From Chryseobacterium sp. SSA4.19 (GTDB lineage: Bacteria > Bacteroidota > Bacteroidia > Flavobacteriales > Weeksellaceae): a stretch of 64,000 nucleotides of DNA. The notes under the pieces were generated by a model. The model worked only from the letters and a program-made list of their open reading frames with translations. It searched no databases and had not been told where the DNA came from. Position 1 is the first letter of the stretch. Every line of letters starts with the position of its first letter. Positions 30,704-37,251 of this stretch are shown here, piece after piece. The stretch lies in NCBI RefSeq assembly GCF_022601875.1, contig NZ_JAKVIP010000006.1, forward strand, positions 1-64,000, written 5' to 3'. The position numbers were made by a program, and so were the translations under genes.

Positions 30704-30859
30704 CTATTTCTTTGAAGACCTTATAAGCTGTAATTTAATATATACAAGTCGTTTTACCCAATTATAATAATATACAGGCTTCACTTCGGAATATTTAAAT
30801 TCATCCACAAAGGGCTGTAGTTTTTCTGCAAGATTTTTAAGTTTTTCTGTTTTTTTCAT
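30704..30859 (-). CDS. Small basic protein, 51 aa
   Basis: The frame runs from ATG at 30859 to TAG at 30704-30706. It is Lys-rich and helical with an aromatic cluster (KPVYYYNWVKRLVY). Its start overlaps the stop of a tiny upstream frame. Confidence 0.45.
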   Translation of the reverse strand: MKKTEKLKNLAEKLQPFVDEFKYSEVKPVYYYNWVKRLVYIKLQLIRSSKK

Positions 30860-30945
30860 AGATATGTTTTTAATGCCGCAATATACAATATCTCACCATA
30901 AAGGGAGTACGGGAAACCGTATTTTATTACTTTTATTTTTTCCAT
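30856..30945 (-). CDS. Tiny frame, 29 aa
   Basis: The frame runs from ATG at 30945 to TGA at 30856-30858, overlapping the next ATG. It is hydrophobic in the middle (YSLYGEILYIAALKTYL). Support is the overlap pattern only. Confidence 0.3.
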   Translation of the reverse strand: MEKIKVIKYGFPYSLYGEILYIAALKTYL

Positions 30946-30988
30946 TGTAATTATTTTTAAATTGTTATTTAGACAGTAAGATGTCAGC

Positions 30989-31084
30989 TTAAAAAAATGG
31001 TTCTTCTGGTTTTTTCACAACTTTATAATGTGTTATTTCCGAATTTGTATCCTTGTAAAACCTATAAGACGCACCTAAATCCAT
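30989..31084 (-). CDS. Tiny frame, 31 aa, uncertain start
   Basis: The frame runs from ATG at 31084 to TAA at 30989-30991 (GASYRFYKDTNSEITHYKVV). The same frame stays open nine codons upstream without an ATG, and a short ATG frame in another register ends there, so the 5' end may be shifted or mutated. Confidence 0.3.
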   Translation of the reverse strand: MDLGASYRFYKDTNSEITHYKVVKKPEEPFF

Positions 31085-31121
31085 TGCAGATGTAGCTCTA
31101 TTTGCTATTCATTTTTTTTAT

Positions 31122-31556
31122 TTAAGAGTTTAGACCTATTAGTTTTAGAGCGGAGGGTGTGAGTTCGGGTTCAAATTCGATTAAATCTTCAATTGTGTAA
31201 TTTCTAATGTTAGGAAAGGGAAAAACCGCTTTCATGTTTTCTCCTAACTTTACATAGTATTGGTCTTTAAATCCAAATTTACCATGACTGAAGCCTTTAA
31301 ACAAAACCTTTTCTTTGACCCTCATGTAATTATAGATTTCCTCATTATATTCCGAATCATAACCCTCTATAAAATTTTCAGGCTTTTCTAAAACATTCCC
31401 GTTTTCATCACACGGCACAAACATTCCAAGCGTTAAAGGCTGTTTTAAAAAATTGGCGTAATTAAATATTAATTTTAACGGCTTAGCATAGTCAGTTTCA
31501 GATGTTGTTTTTTGTTTTTGCTCTAAGACAAAGTCCATCATTGGTTTTAATTTCAT
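31122..31556 (-). CDS. Hypothetical protein, largest of the leftward block
   Basis: The product has 144 residues. It has a helical N-terminus, then a beta-rich centre (PLTLGMFVPCDENGNVLEKP, VLFKGFSHGKFGF) and a helical end. I associate the pattern with uncharacterised Bacteroidota phage proteins but cannot name a family. Confidence 0.55.
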   Translation of the reverse strand: MKLKPMMDFVLEQKQKTTSETDYAKPLKLIFNYANFLKQPLTLGMFVPCDENGNVLEKPENFIEGYDSEYNEEIYNYMRVKEKVLFKGFSHGKFGFKDQYYVKLGENMKAVFPFPNIRNYTIEDLIEFEPELTPSALKLIGLNS

Positions 31557-31566
31557 ATTTTTTATT

Positions 31567-31857
31567 TTATTTGTTAAGTAGTTGTTCTATTTTTAATTTA
31601 TACTGAGAGAAATTTTCAATATAATCTCCGAAGGTGTTAATTTTTAAAATTCCTTCCAGCATCTCCCTCATTTCTTCTTCTCTGTCGGGCACTTCTTCAA
31701 GCCAATATTCTACATGTTCAACCCACGATTCTTTAAACGCTTCTTCATTCCAATAATTAAACTTGCCAACCTTGTTATTTTTGAAAATAACCATATACAT
31801 TCCTTGATCTTTTGGTAGGCAGACGTTTGCTTTAACTTTTATAAATTTTGTTCTCAT
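31567..31857 (-). CDS. Hypothetical protein
   Basis: The product has 96 residues. The first half contains MYMVIFKNNKVGKFNYWNEE and HVEYWLEEVPD, a pattern seen in many small phage proteins of unknown role. The second half is helical and acidic. It lies 10 bases from the next gene. Confidence 0.55.
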   Translation of the reverse strand: MRTKFIKVKANVCLPKDQGMYMVIFKNNKVGKFNYWNEEAFKESWVEHVEYWLEEVPDREEEMREMLEGILKINTFGDYIENFSQYKLKIEQLLNK

Positions 31858-31863
31858 TTTCGT

Positions 31864-32004
31864 TTATTTTAAAATGTTAACACCTTTTTGAGTAAGAAGA
31901 TATACGTTAAAAACCTTATTCAAATACCCTTCTCTCATTAAACTGAATAGCGTTGTACTGTCAACGTATTCGTTTCTTAAGAATCTGATTAAATCGTTCC
32001 GCAT
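31864..32004 (-). CDS. Small winged-helix-like protein
   Basis: The preferred start is ATG at 32004, giving 46 residues (MRNDLIRFLRNEYVDSTTLF onward). The longer frame to 32079 adds an Asn-rich N-terminus that looks like off-frame translation of the overlapping 37-codon membrane gene. DLIRFLRNEYVDSTTLFSLM and VYLLTQKGVNIL suggest a small winged helix, hence a possible regulator. Confidence 0.45.
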   Translation of the reverse strand: MRNDLIRFLRNEYVDSTTLFSLMREGYLNKVFNVYLLTQKGVNILK

Positions 32005-32102
32005 ATTCTTATTATTGCTATTGTTATTGAAATGGTTAAAAATGTCCATATGACTATTTTTGCGGTCACCGTAATCCATTTGTTAGAAAATTGTTCACTC
32101 AT
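31989..32102 (-). CDS. Tiny membrane protein, 37 aa
   Basis: The frame runs from ATG at 32102 to TAA at 31989-31991. Residues 11-32 (TVTAKIVIWTFLTISITIA) form a membrane helix. It is the first gene of the leftward block behind the promoter at 32208-32215, and it overlaps the next gene by 16 bases. Confidence 0.45.
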   Translation of the reverse strand: MSEQFSNKWITVTAKIVIWTFLTISITIAIIRICGTI

Positions 32103-32207
32103 AGTTCTATGTTTTTAGGTTAGTTATTTATATAAAAACCAATAAAAACAGGCTCTTATTCTTATCAAAATCATATAAATAGATGATAAATCAATTCTTT
32201 TATTTGA

Positions 32208-32258
32208 CAAATATACAAATTTCCAACGTACATTGTACCTATGAAAGTATTATTTTTG
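32208..32258. promoter_or_regulatory. Symmetrical divergent promoter with central operator
   Basis: A 17-bp operator AACGTAC-ATT-GTACCTA (32225-32241, 15 of 17 palindrome positions) is flanked on each side, at exactly 9 bases, by a -7 box: TATATTTG on the minus strand (32208-32215) and TATTTTTG on the plus strand (32251-32258). One bound dimer would sit in the -33 region of both promoters, driving or blocking the leftward small-gene block and the rightward morphogenesis operon together. Confidence 0.7.
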
Positions 32259-32280
32259 ATTAATTAAAAATGAAATCAAA

Positions 32281-32889
32281 ATGATTAACCCGATCGTAAA
32301 AAAACATTTCCTTAAAAATGGGCTTTCCGAAAAGGCATTACAGGGATTGTCTGATTCTATTGTGGGTTCACTTGGTGAAAACGCAACTGATGAAGAAATA
32401 ACTGCTCAATGTGTGGTTTTCGAACCGCTTGCTAAAACTTTCCAGTCAGAGATTGATGCGAGAGTAACTGCAGCAACTAAAAAGAAAGAACAAGGTGGAA
32501 ATTCTGGAGAAGGGGCTGCTGAAGAACCTAAACCAGATGAAGGTAAAACTACTGATCCTATGCTTTTGGCAATTCAAGAACTTACAAAAACTGTCAAGGG
32601 CTTGCAAACTGAAAAAGCAGTCGAAACAAACAATCAAAAAGTAATTGCAGGTCTTAAAGCTTTGAAAATGACAGATAAAGAAATTGATTCTGTTATGCTT
32701 GGAAGAAGCTTTGAAAATGAAGATGGGATTGAAGAATTTGTAACGAAACAGGGTGAGTTCTACGCTGAAATTTTACAAAACAGAACGGAGGAAACAGCCG
32801 GAGACGGCTATAAACCTGCTACTGCCGTGGGTAATCAGACAGAAGCTCAGAAGAAGGCTGATATTGAAGCTTTCAATAAGTCATTCTAA
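32281..32889 (+). CDS. Scaffold-like protein
   Basis: The product has 202 residues and is highly charged and helical, with a Gly/Pro/Glu linker (about 72-92, SGEGAAEEPKPDEG). It lies directly before the decoration and capsid genes. These features and the position fit phage scaffolding proteins, which template procapsid assembly and then leave. There is no sequence-level family match that I can see. Confidence 0.65.
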   Translation: MINPIVKKHFLKNGLSEKALQGLSDSIVGSLGENATDEEITAQCVVFEPLAKTFQSEIDARVTAATKKKEQGGNSGEGAAEEPKPDEGKTTDPMLLAIQELTKTVKGLQTEKAVETNNQKVIAGLKALKMTDKEIDSVMLGRSFENEDGIEEFVTKQGEFYAEILQNRTEETAGDGYKPATAVGNQTEAQKKADIEAFNKSF

Positions 32890-32918
32890 GAGCATTAATC
32901 AAACTTAACACTAACAAA

Positions 32919-33290
32919 ATGGGATATTTAGAGCCTACTTCAATTGCCGGATCAAGAACGATTCCGGTATTCCAAAAAGTTTTGGAAACTGCAAGAGGTG
33001 GTTTTACATTAGATGCAACAGGTTTAACTATTGGAGATATAATTCCAGCAGGAACACCAATCACATTTGATGAAACAACCAGAAAAGCAAAAAAAGCAGC
33101 TTTAACAGGTACTGCTCCTGACCAGGTATCTGATGCAAAAGGTCTTTTGTACACTGATGTAAAAATCGAAGCAAACGCACCTGTCGATGTAGTTCTAAGA
33201 GGAACTGTTTACGCAAGAAGAGTAACGCCATCTATCAACGCAACGCACAGAAAGGCTATGCCTCTAATTATTTTCTCTGAATCTCGATAA
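32919..33290 (+). CDS. Head decoration protein candidate
   Basis: The product has 123 residues and is beta-rich, with AKGLLYTDVKIEANAPVDVV and a conserved-looking LRGTVYARR near the end. Small proteins of this size immediately before the major capsid gene are usually capsid-stabilising decoration proteins of the lambda gpD kind. The call rests on size, fold impression and position. Confidence 0.6.
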   Translation: MGYLEPTSIAGSRTIPVFQKVLETARGGFTLDATGLTIGDIIPAGTPITFDETTRKAKKAALTGTAPDQVSDAKGLLYTDVKIEANAPVDVVLRGTVYARRVTPSINATHRKAMPLIIFSESR

Positions 33291-33310
33291 TCTCTTAAAA
33301 ATTAAACAAA

Positions 33311-34417
33311 ATGGCTAAAGAAGCATCAGTTTTTGGAAGTGTCGCTGATCAAGAGACAACGCAAATAATGATCGATACAAGGCTTGAAAAATTCAATCAA
33401 CCTTGGTATTCAAAATATTTCTCATTTGCATTACCGCAAATCTCATTAACCTACACAACAGTATTGGGTAATTCTGTAATTACTCCTGCTGCATCTTTCG
33501 TGACTCGTGATGGTGAAACTCCATTGAGAAGCCGAGAGACTTTACAGTCTTTGACTGGTAAAATCCCACCAATTAAGGTGATGAGAGATTTGGATGAGGA
33601 GAAGTATCGTAACTACATGGTTCTTCAGGACATGAAGGCTATTAAGGACAACGAAAAAAAGAATCAGGCTTTAAAACTTATTTGGGACGACTTAAAGTAT
33701 GTTACCGAAGCGGTTGATAAAAGACTTGATTACACCGTTGCTGAAGCTATTTCAACAGGAACAATTACGATCACTGCTGACAATAACCCCGACGGTATTG
33801 TGGTTGGAACAATCGAATTAGAAATGCCAGCTGAAAATAAAATCAACGCTTCAATTGATTGGAGTGATTCAGCAAATTCAAAACCAATTACCGACATCAC
33901 TAATTTAGTGAATGGTGCTTATGCAAAAGGTAAAACGTTTGCTAAAATGCTGATCGATAATACCGCCTTCCTTCAGTTCATGCAGTCAAAAGAAGTAAAA
34001 GATACTGTAGGTACTTTCTTCGGACTTTCTGCTGCTGCTAGAAATTCTCAGACTGCTCCATTGACTTCTGACAGAATCAACGAGTATATGACCGCTGCAA
34101 AACTTCCGATTTTCGAAATTGTTGACATCCGTGTTCCAATCGAAAAAGACGGAAATGTATCAATTCTTCAACCCTTTAAAGCTGCTAACATTGCCTTTAT
34201 TCCTGATGGAAACTTAGGTGAAATTAAGAATGCCTTAGCAATGGAAGAAATGAAACCAGTAGAGCATGTCACTTATAACAAGAAGGGCAGAACCCTTATT
34301 TCTAAGTGGTCAAACAATGAGCCTTGGGGAGAGTGGACGAAAGCAGAATTAAATGCATTCCCGGTAGTTGATACTATAAAGTACATCTACTTGCTAAGTA
34401 CAACTGGAGATTTCTAA
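33311..34417 (+). CDS. Major capsid protein, HK97-fold gpE type
   Basis: The product has 368 residues. PPIKVMRDLDEEKYRNYM (about 95-112), the helical spine around LKLIWDDLKYVTEAVDKRLDY, FAKMLIDNTAFLQFMQSKEV, and NIAFIPDGNLGEIKNALAMEE near residue 300 follow the lambda gpE-like branch of HK97-fold capsids. It forms the icosahedral shell. Size and position between decoration and connector genes agree. Confidence 0.82.
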   Translation: MAKEASVFGSVADQETTQIMIDTRLEKFNQPWYSKYFSFALPQISLTYTTVLGNSVITPAASFVTRDGETPLRSRETLQSLTGKIPPIKVMRDLDEEKYRNYMVLQDMKAIKDNEKKNQALKLIWDDLKYVTEAVDKRLDYTVAEAISTGTITITADNNPDGIVVGTIELEMPAENKINASIDWSDSANSKPITDITNLVNGAYAKGKTFAKMLIDNTAFLQFMQSKEVKDTVGTFFGLSAAARNSQTAPLTSDRINEYMTAAKLPIFEIVDIRVPIEKDGNVSILQPFKAANIAFIPDGNLGEIKNALAMEEMKPVEHVTYNKKGRTLISKWSNNEPWGEWTKAELNAFPVVDTIKYIYLLSTTGDF

Positions 34418-34421
34418 GAAT

Positions 34422-34748
34422 ATGTCAGTAACAAACAAGGAATATTTCCAAAGTAAGCTTAGACGATTGTCTATCACTATGAGTGATGCAGATCTTGACG
34501 TTTTTTTTGCTTCAAAGCAAATCGACGGTGCTTTTGATCTTACAAAACCCGATGATATGGATAAGCTTTTCACGGAAATAGTTCTTGAGTTATTGATAGT
34601 ACCGGATATTTCTGAAGATGATTATTCGATCAAGTATGACCGGAAATCTTTAGAAAGTTGGTATGCGATGGAATGCAGTAGGTTGGGAATTGATGATTTG
34701 TTGAAAAAAGGAAAATTCCAGGTAAAAGATATAAGCTTTTTAGCATGA
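34422..34748 (+). CDS. Head-tail connector protein candidate
   Basis: The product has 108 residues and is helical: DADLDVFFASKQIDGAFD, then WYAMECSRLGIDDLLKK. Small acidic helical proteins after the capsid gene are usually connector adaptors that extend the portal. It overlaps the next gene by 4 bases. Confidence 0.55.
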   Translation: MSVTNKEYFQSKLRRLSITMSDADLDVFFASKQIDGAFDLTKPDDMDKLFTEIVLELLIVPDISEDDYSIKYDRKSLESWYAMECSRLGIDDLLKKGKFQVKDISFLA

Positions 34749-35068
34749 CACAGTATCCTCATGATTTATATGTGGTAAGCAATACCGAAGGCGGAACGGA
34801 TCCGGAAACAGGATTTCCAATTCCGTCTGAACCTACGGAGGTTTTTCACTGTAAATGTAGAGAAATAGCGGCCGGACCGGGTAACATTGTTGCAAATGAG
34901 TCTGGCGAAACTGTAAGCTATGCTTCAAAGGTTGTAATGCCGAAAGGAACTGCTAAAATTCCAACCAATTCAAAGATTATCATTAAAGATGGCGAGAATA
35001 TAATCCTTACAGGAGATGTAATAAGATTTTCTGATGCACCTCAACTTCATTGTAGATTATGGGTATAG
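34745..35068 (+). CDS. Head closure (stopper) protein candidate
   Basis: The product has 107 residues and is beta-rich, with CKCREIAAG and ISLT-like strand IILTGDVIRF. Its size, beta composition and position between adaptor and neck genes fit the SPP1 gp16-like stopper that seals the filled head. It overlaps both neighbours. Confidence 0.55.
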   Translation: MTQYPHDLYVVSNTEGGTDPETGFPIPSEPTEVFHCKCREIAAGPGNIVANESGETVSYASKVVMPKGTAKIPTNSKIIIKDGENIILTGDVIRFSDAPQLHCRLWV

Positions 35069-35535
35069 AACCAAGGTTTAACATGCGGGATATTGATTCT
35101 TACCTGAAGGGTAAAGTTAATATGCTTGATGGATTGATGATTCGGAATCTCAATTTCCTCGGCATGGAGTGTGTGAATCTGGCAAAAAGCTTAGATACCT
35201 ACACAGACAGAACCGGGAATCTCCGGAACTCAATCGGCTACATAGTTTTGAAACATGGAAATATAATTTCCTCAATGTTTGAAGCGGGAACCCGGGGACC
35301 TGAATTCGATTCTCAGGAAATGCCAGGTGAAAGAGTGGGGGAGATATTCGCTAAAGAAATTGCTAAAGATTTTAAAGTAGGATATGCCTTGATTGTAGTT
35401 GCCGGGATGGAATACGCGAGTTATATAGAAGATGTTAAACATCTGGATGTAATAGCTCCGGCCCAAACCTTTGCAAACACCAGGATTACCCAGATAGCGC
35501 AGAGTATTGTCAATTCAATGAGAAGAGCACAATGA
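35059..35535 (+). CDS. Tail completion protein, HK97 gp10-like
   Basis: The product has 158 residues. The order TDRTGNLRNSIGYIV, then VVAGMEYASYIEDVKHLDVI near the end, is the recognisable pattern of HK97 gp10-type neck proteins, in which a short stretch ending YA..VE is conserved. It joins head and tail. Confidence 0.75.
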   Translation: MGIEPRFNMRDIDSYLKGKVNMLDGLMIRNLNFLGMECVNLAKSLDTYTDRTGNLRNSIGYIVLKHGNIISSMFEAGTRGPEFDSQEMPGERVGEIFAKEIAKDFKVGYALIVVAGMEYASYIEDVKHLDVIAPAQTFANTRITQIAQSIVNSMRRAQ

Positions 35536-35930
35536 TCACAACATTCGAATTAAAATCAATTGTCTACGGAATCATTAAATCAAGTGATTTCAAAACACTG
35601 ATTAATGGTGATGTATATATTGATACGAGACCTTTAGATTCCTTAAAGAATGATGTTGTCATAGGCGCTCTACAGGTGCCTGATCAGGTGCTACAACCTT
35701 CAACTGTTTTGGTGAACATCTACGCTAAAGATATCAAATCCGGAACATCATATCTACCTGATTTAGCACTACTCAATAACGTAACAAAACTGCTAATGCC
35801 TCTTTTTGATGAGGTTTATCTGGAAAACAAAAAGACCTATATCGAAATCGAATATCAGCGTGATTATAAAGTCGATGGAGTGAACGAAAGAGTTTCCGTC
35901 ATCAGACTTAAAACAAGAACAATTCAATAA
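35532..35930 (+). CDS. Tail terminator protein candidate
   Basis: The product has 132 residues with mixed alpha-beta fold (VLVNIYAKDIKSG, then LLNNVTKLLMPLFDEV, then YIEIEYQRDYKVDG). Size and place directly before the tail tube gene fit lambda gpU-like terminators that cap the tail. It overlaps the previous gene by 4 bases. Confidence 0.6.
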   Translation: MITTFELKSIVYGIIKSSDFKTLINGDVYIDTRPLDSLKNDVVIGALQVPDQVLQPSTVLVNIYAKDIKSGTSYLPDLALLNNVTKLLMPLFDEVYLENKKTYIEIEYQRDYKVDGVNERVSVIRLKTRTIQ

Positions 35931-35950
35931 CAATTAATCAATAAAATAAA

Positions 35951-36457
35951 ATGGCTTGGACATTTGGTGTAAAAAGAATCCTATCAGGCGACAAAGCTGC
36001 CGATGGAGGTATGGGAACCGTGCTTACAGAGCACGATGAGCACTTGAAAGGAACTGTAGTTCTGGAAACTACTGACGAAACGATCAACTGGGTAGAAACA
36101 GAAGAAAAAGGTAAGAGGATTGCCATCGGCCAAAACGATGCAGAAACTACCTTAACATTTGAAATTGCTAATCCCTCCCTGGAAACTCAGGCGTATTACT
36201 TAGGCGGGACCGTAGAGACAAGCGGAACGCCTTCAAAAAAAAGCTATTCACCGCCTGCTTTAAAAGAGGTGATTGAAAAGTCTTTCACTCTTGAAACCAA
36301 AGTAGGGTATGACATTGACGTGACAAACGGAAAAGTCATGGCAACGCCGCTTGGAGGAACAGTAGGAACTGAAGGAGTAATGACCATGAAGGTTGTTGTC
36401 ACTGTGCAGGCTCCGGAAAAAGATGGGGAAAACGCCCTGACTTACAGAGAAAAATAG
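35951..36457 (+). CDS. Major tail tube protein
   Basis: The product has 168 residues and is beta-rich (GTVVLETTDETINWVETEEK, then TLTFEIANPSLETQAYYLGG). Its location before the tail chaperone pair and the terminator hairpin right after it, which would allow extra transcription of this abundant protein, support the call. It forms stacked rings of the tail tube. Confidence 0.72.
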   Translation: MAWTFGVKRILSGDKAADGGMGTVLTEHDEHLKGTVVLETTDETINWVETEEKGKRIAIGQNDAETTLTFEIANPSLETQAYYLGGTVETSGTPSKKSYSPPALKEVIEKSFTLETKVGYDIDVTNGKVMATPLGGTVGTEGVMTMKVVVTVQAPEKDGENALTYREK

Positions 36458-36478
36458 TCTTTATAACTAATTAAATGC

Positions 36479-36513
36479 AAAATCCACTTGCATTTCTGTA
36501 AGTGGATTTTTTC
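36479..36513 (+). terminator. Terminator or attenuator inside the late operon
   Basis: An 11-bp perfect stem (36479-36489 with 36500-36510) is followed by T. It lies between the tail tube gene and the chaperone gene and would reduce transcription of the distal tail genes relative to the abundant capsid and tube proteins. Confidence 0.7.
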
Positions 36514-36517
36514 TACA

Positions 36518-37033
36518 ATGGAAAATCAGGAAGAAATATTTTCAAAGTTTGTCGAAGAAAGCCTGACAAAGGAGCAGCAGGAGCAAAAAGAATCCGATCT
36601 CCTTATCGAAAAAGGGTTTGTTTTCAATATCGGGAAACGGGAGATTCATATTAAGCCGCTATACTTCGGGACAATCACCCAGGCAAACAAATACGCCGTT
36701 GATCTCAAGATCAATATTCTGAGTGATGACAACACATCGGTTTTCAAAGAAGTGAATCGAAATGTAGAACCCCTTATGAAATTCATCGCCGTCTGTATTC
36801 TTCATGATTATTGGAAAATCAAATTATTCTCCGGATTGCTGGCAAAGTATCTCAAATGGAAATTAAGCCCGCAAATAGCCTTAAAAATTACACTGGCGAT
36901 ACTGCAAATGTATGATATCGCAAATTTTATAACCTCTATCAGGTTAATCGGACAAACGACAATAACGAATCCGAAGGAGACCAGTCTGGTAGATGGGAAA
37001 GTACCGGTCTCAAATCCATCTATGGAACTGTAG
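36518..37033 (+). CDS. Tail assembly chaperone, upstream part
   Basis: The product has 171 residues from ATG at 36518; the frame is open back to 36488 but that part lies in the terminator stem. It is helical, with an acidic N-terminus (MENQEEIFSKFVEESLTKEQ). Position between tube and tape measure, and a second small frame in the -1 register that reads open across the junction, fit the lambda G/GT chaperone arrangement. Confidence 0.6.
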   Translation: MENQEEIFSKFVEESLTKEQQEQKESDLLIEKGFVFNIGKREIHIKPLYFGTITQANKYAVDLKINILSDDNTSVFKEVNRNVEPLMKFIAVCILHDYWKIKLFSGLLAKYLKWKLSPQIALKITLAILQMYDIANFITSIRLIGQTTITNPKETSLVDGKVPVSNPSMEL

Positions 37034-37041
37034 GTTTCGCA

Positions 37042-37251
37042 ATGAAAACCTTGAAGATTTCCTACAAAGAATTAATGTGGGGAATTCCATGGGGAACTAT
37101 TCTGCGAATGTTATCTGACTTACCGAATCAGAAATATGTAGACAATAAATCAGAAAATAAGCCGAAAGAAGAATTGAAAGAGCTTACACCTCAAAACACT
37201 TCTGACTTCGCAAAACATATTGAAGAGCTTAACAAGCGAAATAAAAAATAA
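37042..37251 (+). CDS. Tail assembly chaperone, downstream part
   Basis: The product has 69 residues from ATG at 37042. MKTLKISYKELMWGIPWGTI, then MLSDLPNQKYV, resembles the T part of tail chaperones (a conserved MWGIxW-like core). The frame is open upstream to 36916 in the -1 register of the preceding gene, and its upstream codons (TGLKSIYGTVGFA) read like real protein, so it may also be made as a frameshift fusion. It overlaps the tape measure start by one base. Confidence 0.6.
   Translation: MKTLKISYKELMWGIPWGTILRMLSDLPNQKYVDNKSENKPKEELKELTPQNTSDFAKHIEELNKRNKK

Noticed and set aside
36995-37001. GGGAAAG as the frameshift site of the tail chaperone
   Set aside because: The heptamer equals the lambda site, but its codon phase here (GGG AAA G) does not allow the standard -1 tandem slip, so it is not claimed as the site.
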